Shown in pieces: positions 5,517 through 6,560 of a DNA stretch of 6,560 nt. Each line of letters starts with the position of its first letter. The first letter of the stretch is position 1. Both the position numbers and the translations under genes were made by a program. The stretch is from 66-474 sp035249465 (GTDB lineage Bacteria > Pseudomonadota > Gammaproteobacteria > Xanthomonadales > Rhodanobacteraceae). Location: the NCBI GenBank assembly GCA_035249465.1, contig DATFGL010000201.1, positions 1-6,560 on the forward strand, read 5' to 3'. A model generated the notes under the pieces. The model saw nothing but the letters and a program-made list of their open reading frames with translations, ran no database searches and had not been told where the DNA came from.

Positions 5517-6560
5517 ATGCAATTCGAACTCCTTGCAACTGACCACGCCGCGCGTCGCGGCCGCGTCACCTTGCCGCGCGGCACGATCGATACGCCCGCG
5601 TTCATGCCGGTCGGCACCTACGGGTCGGTGAAGGCAATGCTGCCGCGTGATCTCGGCGACGTCGGCGCCCAGATCATCCTCGGCAACACGTTTCATCTCT
5701 GGTTGCGGCCGGGGCTTGACGTGATCGGCGAATTCGGCGGCCTGCACAAGTTCGTCGGCTGGGACAAACCGATCCTCACCGACTCCGGCGGTTTCCAGGT
5801 GTTCTCGCTGGCCGAGCGCCGCAAGCTCACCGAGGAAGGCGTGACGTTCGCGTCGCCGGTCGATGGTTCGCGGGTGTTCCTGTCGCCCGAGGAATCCATG
5901 CGCATCCAGACCGTGCTGGATTCCGACATCGTGATGGCGTTCGACGAATGCACGCCGTACACGGTTGATGGCAAGCCGGTGGACGCGCGCGTGGTGCGCG
6001 AGTCGATGGAGCTTTCATTGCGCTGGGCCGCGCGTTCGCGGCGCGCGTTCGACGAGTTCGGAAACCGCAACGCGCTGTTCGGAATCGTGCAGGGCGGTGT
6101 GCACGATGACTTGCGTACGCGTTCCGCCGACGGCCTGCTGGAAATCGGTTTCGATGGCTACGCGCTGGGCGGGCTCGCGGTCGGCGAGCCGGAGGCCGAG
6201 CGCAACGCCACGCTGGAAACCGCCGCGCCGCGCCTGCCTTGCGACAAGCCGCGTTACCTGATGGGCGTCGGCAGGCCCGAAGACATCGTGGAAGCCGTGC
6301 GCCGCGGCATCGACATGTTCGATTGCGTGATGCCGACCCGGCATGCGCGCAATGGCTTCCTGTTCACGCGCGCAGGCACGTTGCGCATCCGCAACGCGAA
6401 GTTCGCGAACGACACACGGCCCATCGAGGAAGGTTGTGCGTGCTACGCCTGCGCGGGCGGATTCTCGCGTGCTTACCTGCGTCACCTCGACCGCTGCGGC
6501 GAAATCCTCGGCTCGCAACTCGCGACCATCCACAACCTGCATCATTACCTGACGCTGATG
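5517..6560 (+). CDS. tgt: Queuine tRNA-ribosyltransferase / tRNA-guanine transglycosylase (3' end outside window)
   Basis: Bacterial Tgt exchanges guanine-34 of tRNAs for Asp, Asn, His and Tyr with preQ1, the step before QueA. The frame is open for 348 codons to the window edge; E. coli Tgt has 375 residues, so about 25-30 are missing. Similarity is continuous from MQFEL (E. coli MKFEL). Key motifs are MPVGTYGSVK (30-39), GNTFHLWLRPG (56-66), LTDSGGFQVFSL with base-binding Asp89, FDECTPY, FGIVQGGVHDDLR, GYALGGLAVGEP, and GIDMFDCVMPTR with Asp269 as the probable nucleophile. The zinc site is Cys307, Cys309, Cys312 and His339. One extra residue relative to E. coli lies between the last cysteine and the histidine (AGGFSRAYL against RNYSRAYL). 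ATG 5517 is fixed by the N-terminal alignment; the SD is weak. It follows queA by 205 bases, and yajC-secDF commonly lies next. Confidence 0.97.
   Translation, partial: MQFELLATDHAARRGRVTLPRGTIDTPAFMPVGTYGSVKAMLPRDLGDVGAQIILGNTFHLWLRPGLDVIGEFGGLHKFVGWDKPILTDSGGFQVFSLAERRKLTEEGVTFASPVDGSRVFLSPEESMRIQTVLDSDIVMAFDECTPYTVDGKPVDARVVRESMELSLRWAARSRRAFDEFGNRNALFGIVQGGVHDDLRTRSADGLLEIGFDGYALGGLAVGEPEAERNATLETAAPRLPCDKPRYLMGVGRPEDIVEAVRRGIDMFDCVMPTRHARNGFLFTRAGTLRIRNAKFANDTRPIEEGCACYACAGGFSRAYLRHLDRCGEILGSQLATIHNLHHYLTLM

Noticed and set aside
2693..5617. A 974-codon open frame on the minus strand across the kinase, regulator, queA and the start of tgt
   Set aside because: It is antisense to four well-supported genes. 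Its product is low-complexity, rich in Arg, Ala and His, and has no recognisable domain. Long antisense frames are expected in GC-rich DNA where stop codons are rare.

Overview
The window is about 6.5 kb of GC-rich, gene-dense bacterial chromosome. It most likely comes from a gammaproteobacterium of the Xanthomonadales/Lysobacterales (Xanthomonas, Rhodanobacter or Dyella type). The main evidence is the queA N-terminus (MKKSDFHYDLP), which matches Xanthomonas QueA as I remember it. Supporting evidence is the queA-tgt order, a strongly GC-ending codon bias, and -10 boxes of the TACAAT/TAGAAT kind. No tRNA, rRNA, CRISPR array, transposase or phage gene is visible.

Layout: (1) Positions 1-1484, minus strand, hold a class III (PLP-dependent) aminotransferase that runs off the left edge close to its natural C-terminus. 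Its upstream region carries a good ribosome binding site and an extended -10 promoter. (2) Positions 1485-1698 are a divergent intergenic region. (3) Positions 1699-4183, plus strand, look like a three-gene operon: a small integral-membrane methyltransferase of the isoprenylcysteine carboxyl methyltransferase (ICMT)-like family, a DesK/NarL-type membrane histidine kinase, and a NarL/LuxR-type response regulator. The kinase and regulator overlap by ATGA. (4) Positions 4184-4276 hold a small hairpin, possibly a relic of a dispersed repeat, and a TACAAT promoter. (5) Positions 4277-5311 hold queA and 5517-6560 hold tgt, which is cut by the right edge. The 205-bp gap between them contains three hairpins and a weak promoter candidate.

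How the genes work together: Tgt exchanges guanine-34 of tRNAs with GUN anticodons for preQ1. QueA then adds the ribosyl moiety of S-adenosylmethionine to give epoxyqueuosine, so this pair is the end of the queuosine pathway; in related bacteria yajC-secD-secF usually follows. The ICMT-like enzyme, kinase and regulator probably form one membrane-associated regulatory unit, but neither its signal nor its targets can be read from the sequence. The aminotransferase stands alone and its substrate is unknown.

Most of the window is ordinary housekeeping and regulatory content. The points most worth a second look are the methyltransferase/two-component operon, the variant cofactor motif and N-terminal extension of the aminotransferase, the TTG start of queA, and the structured tgt leader. 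I found no convincing undescribed system.
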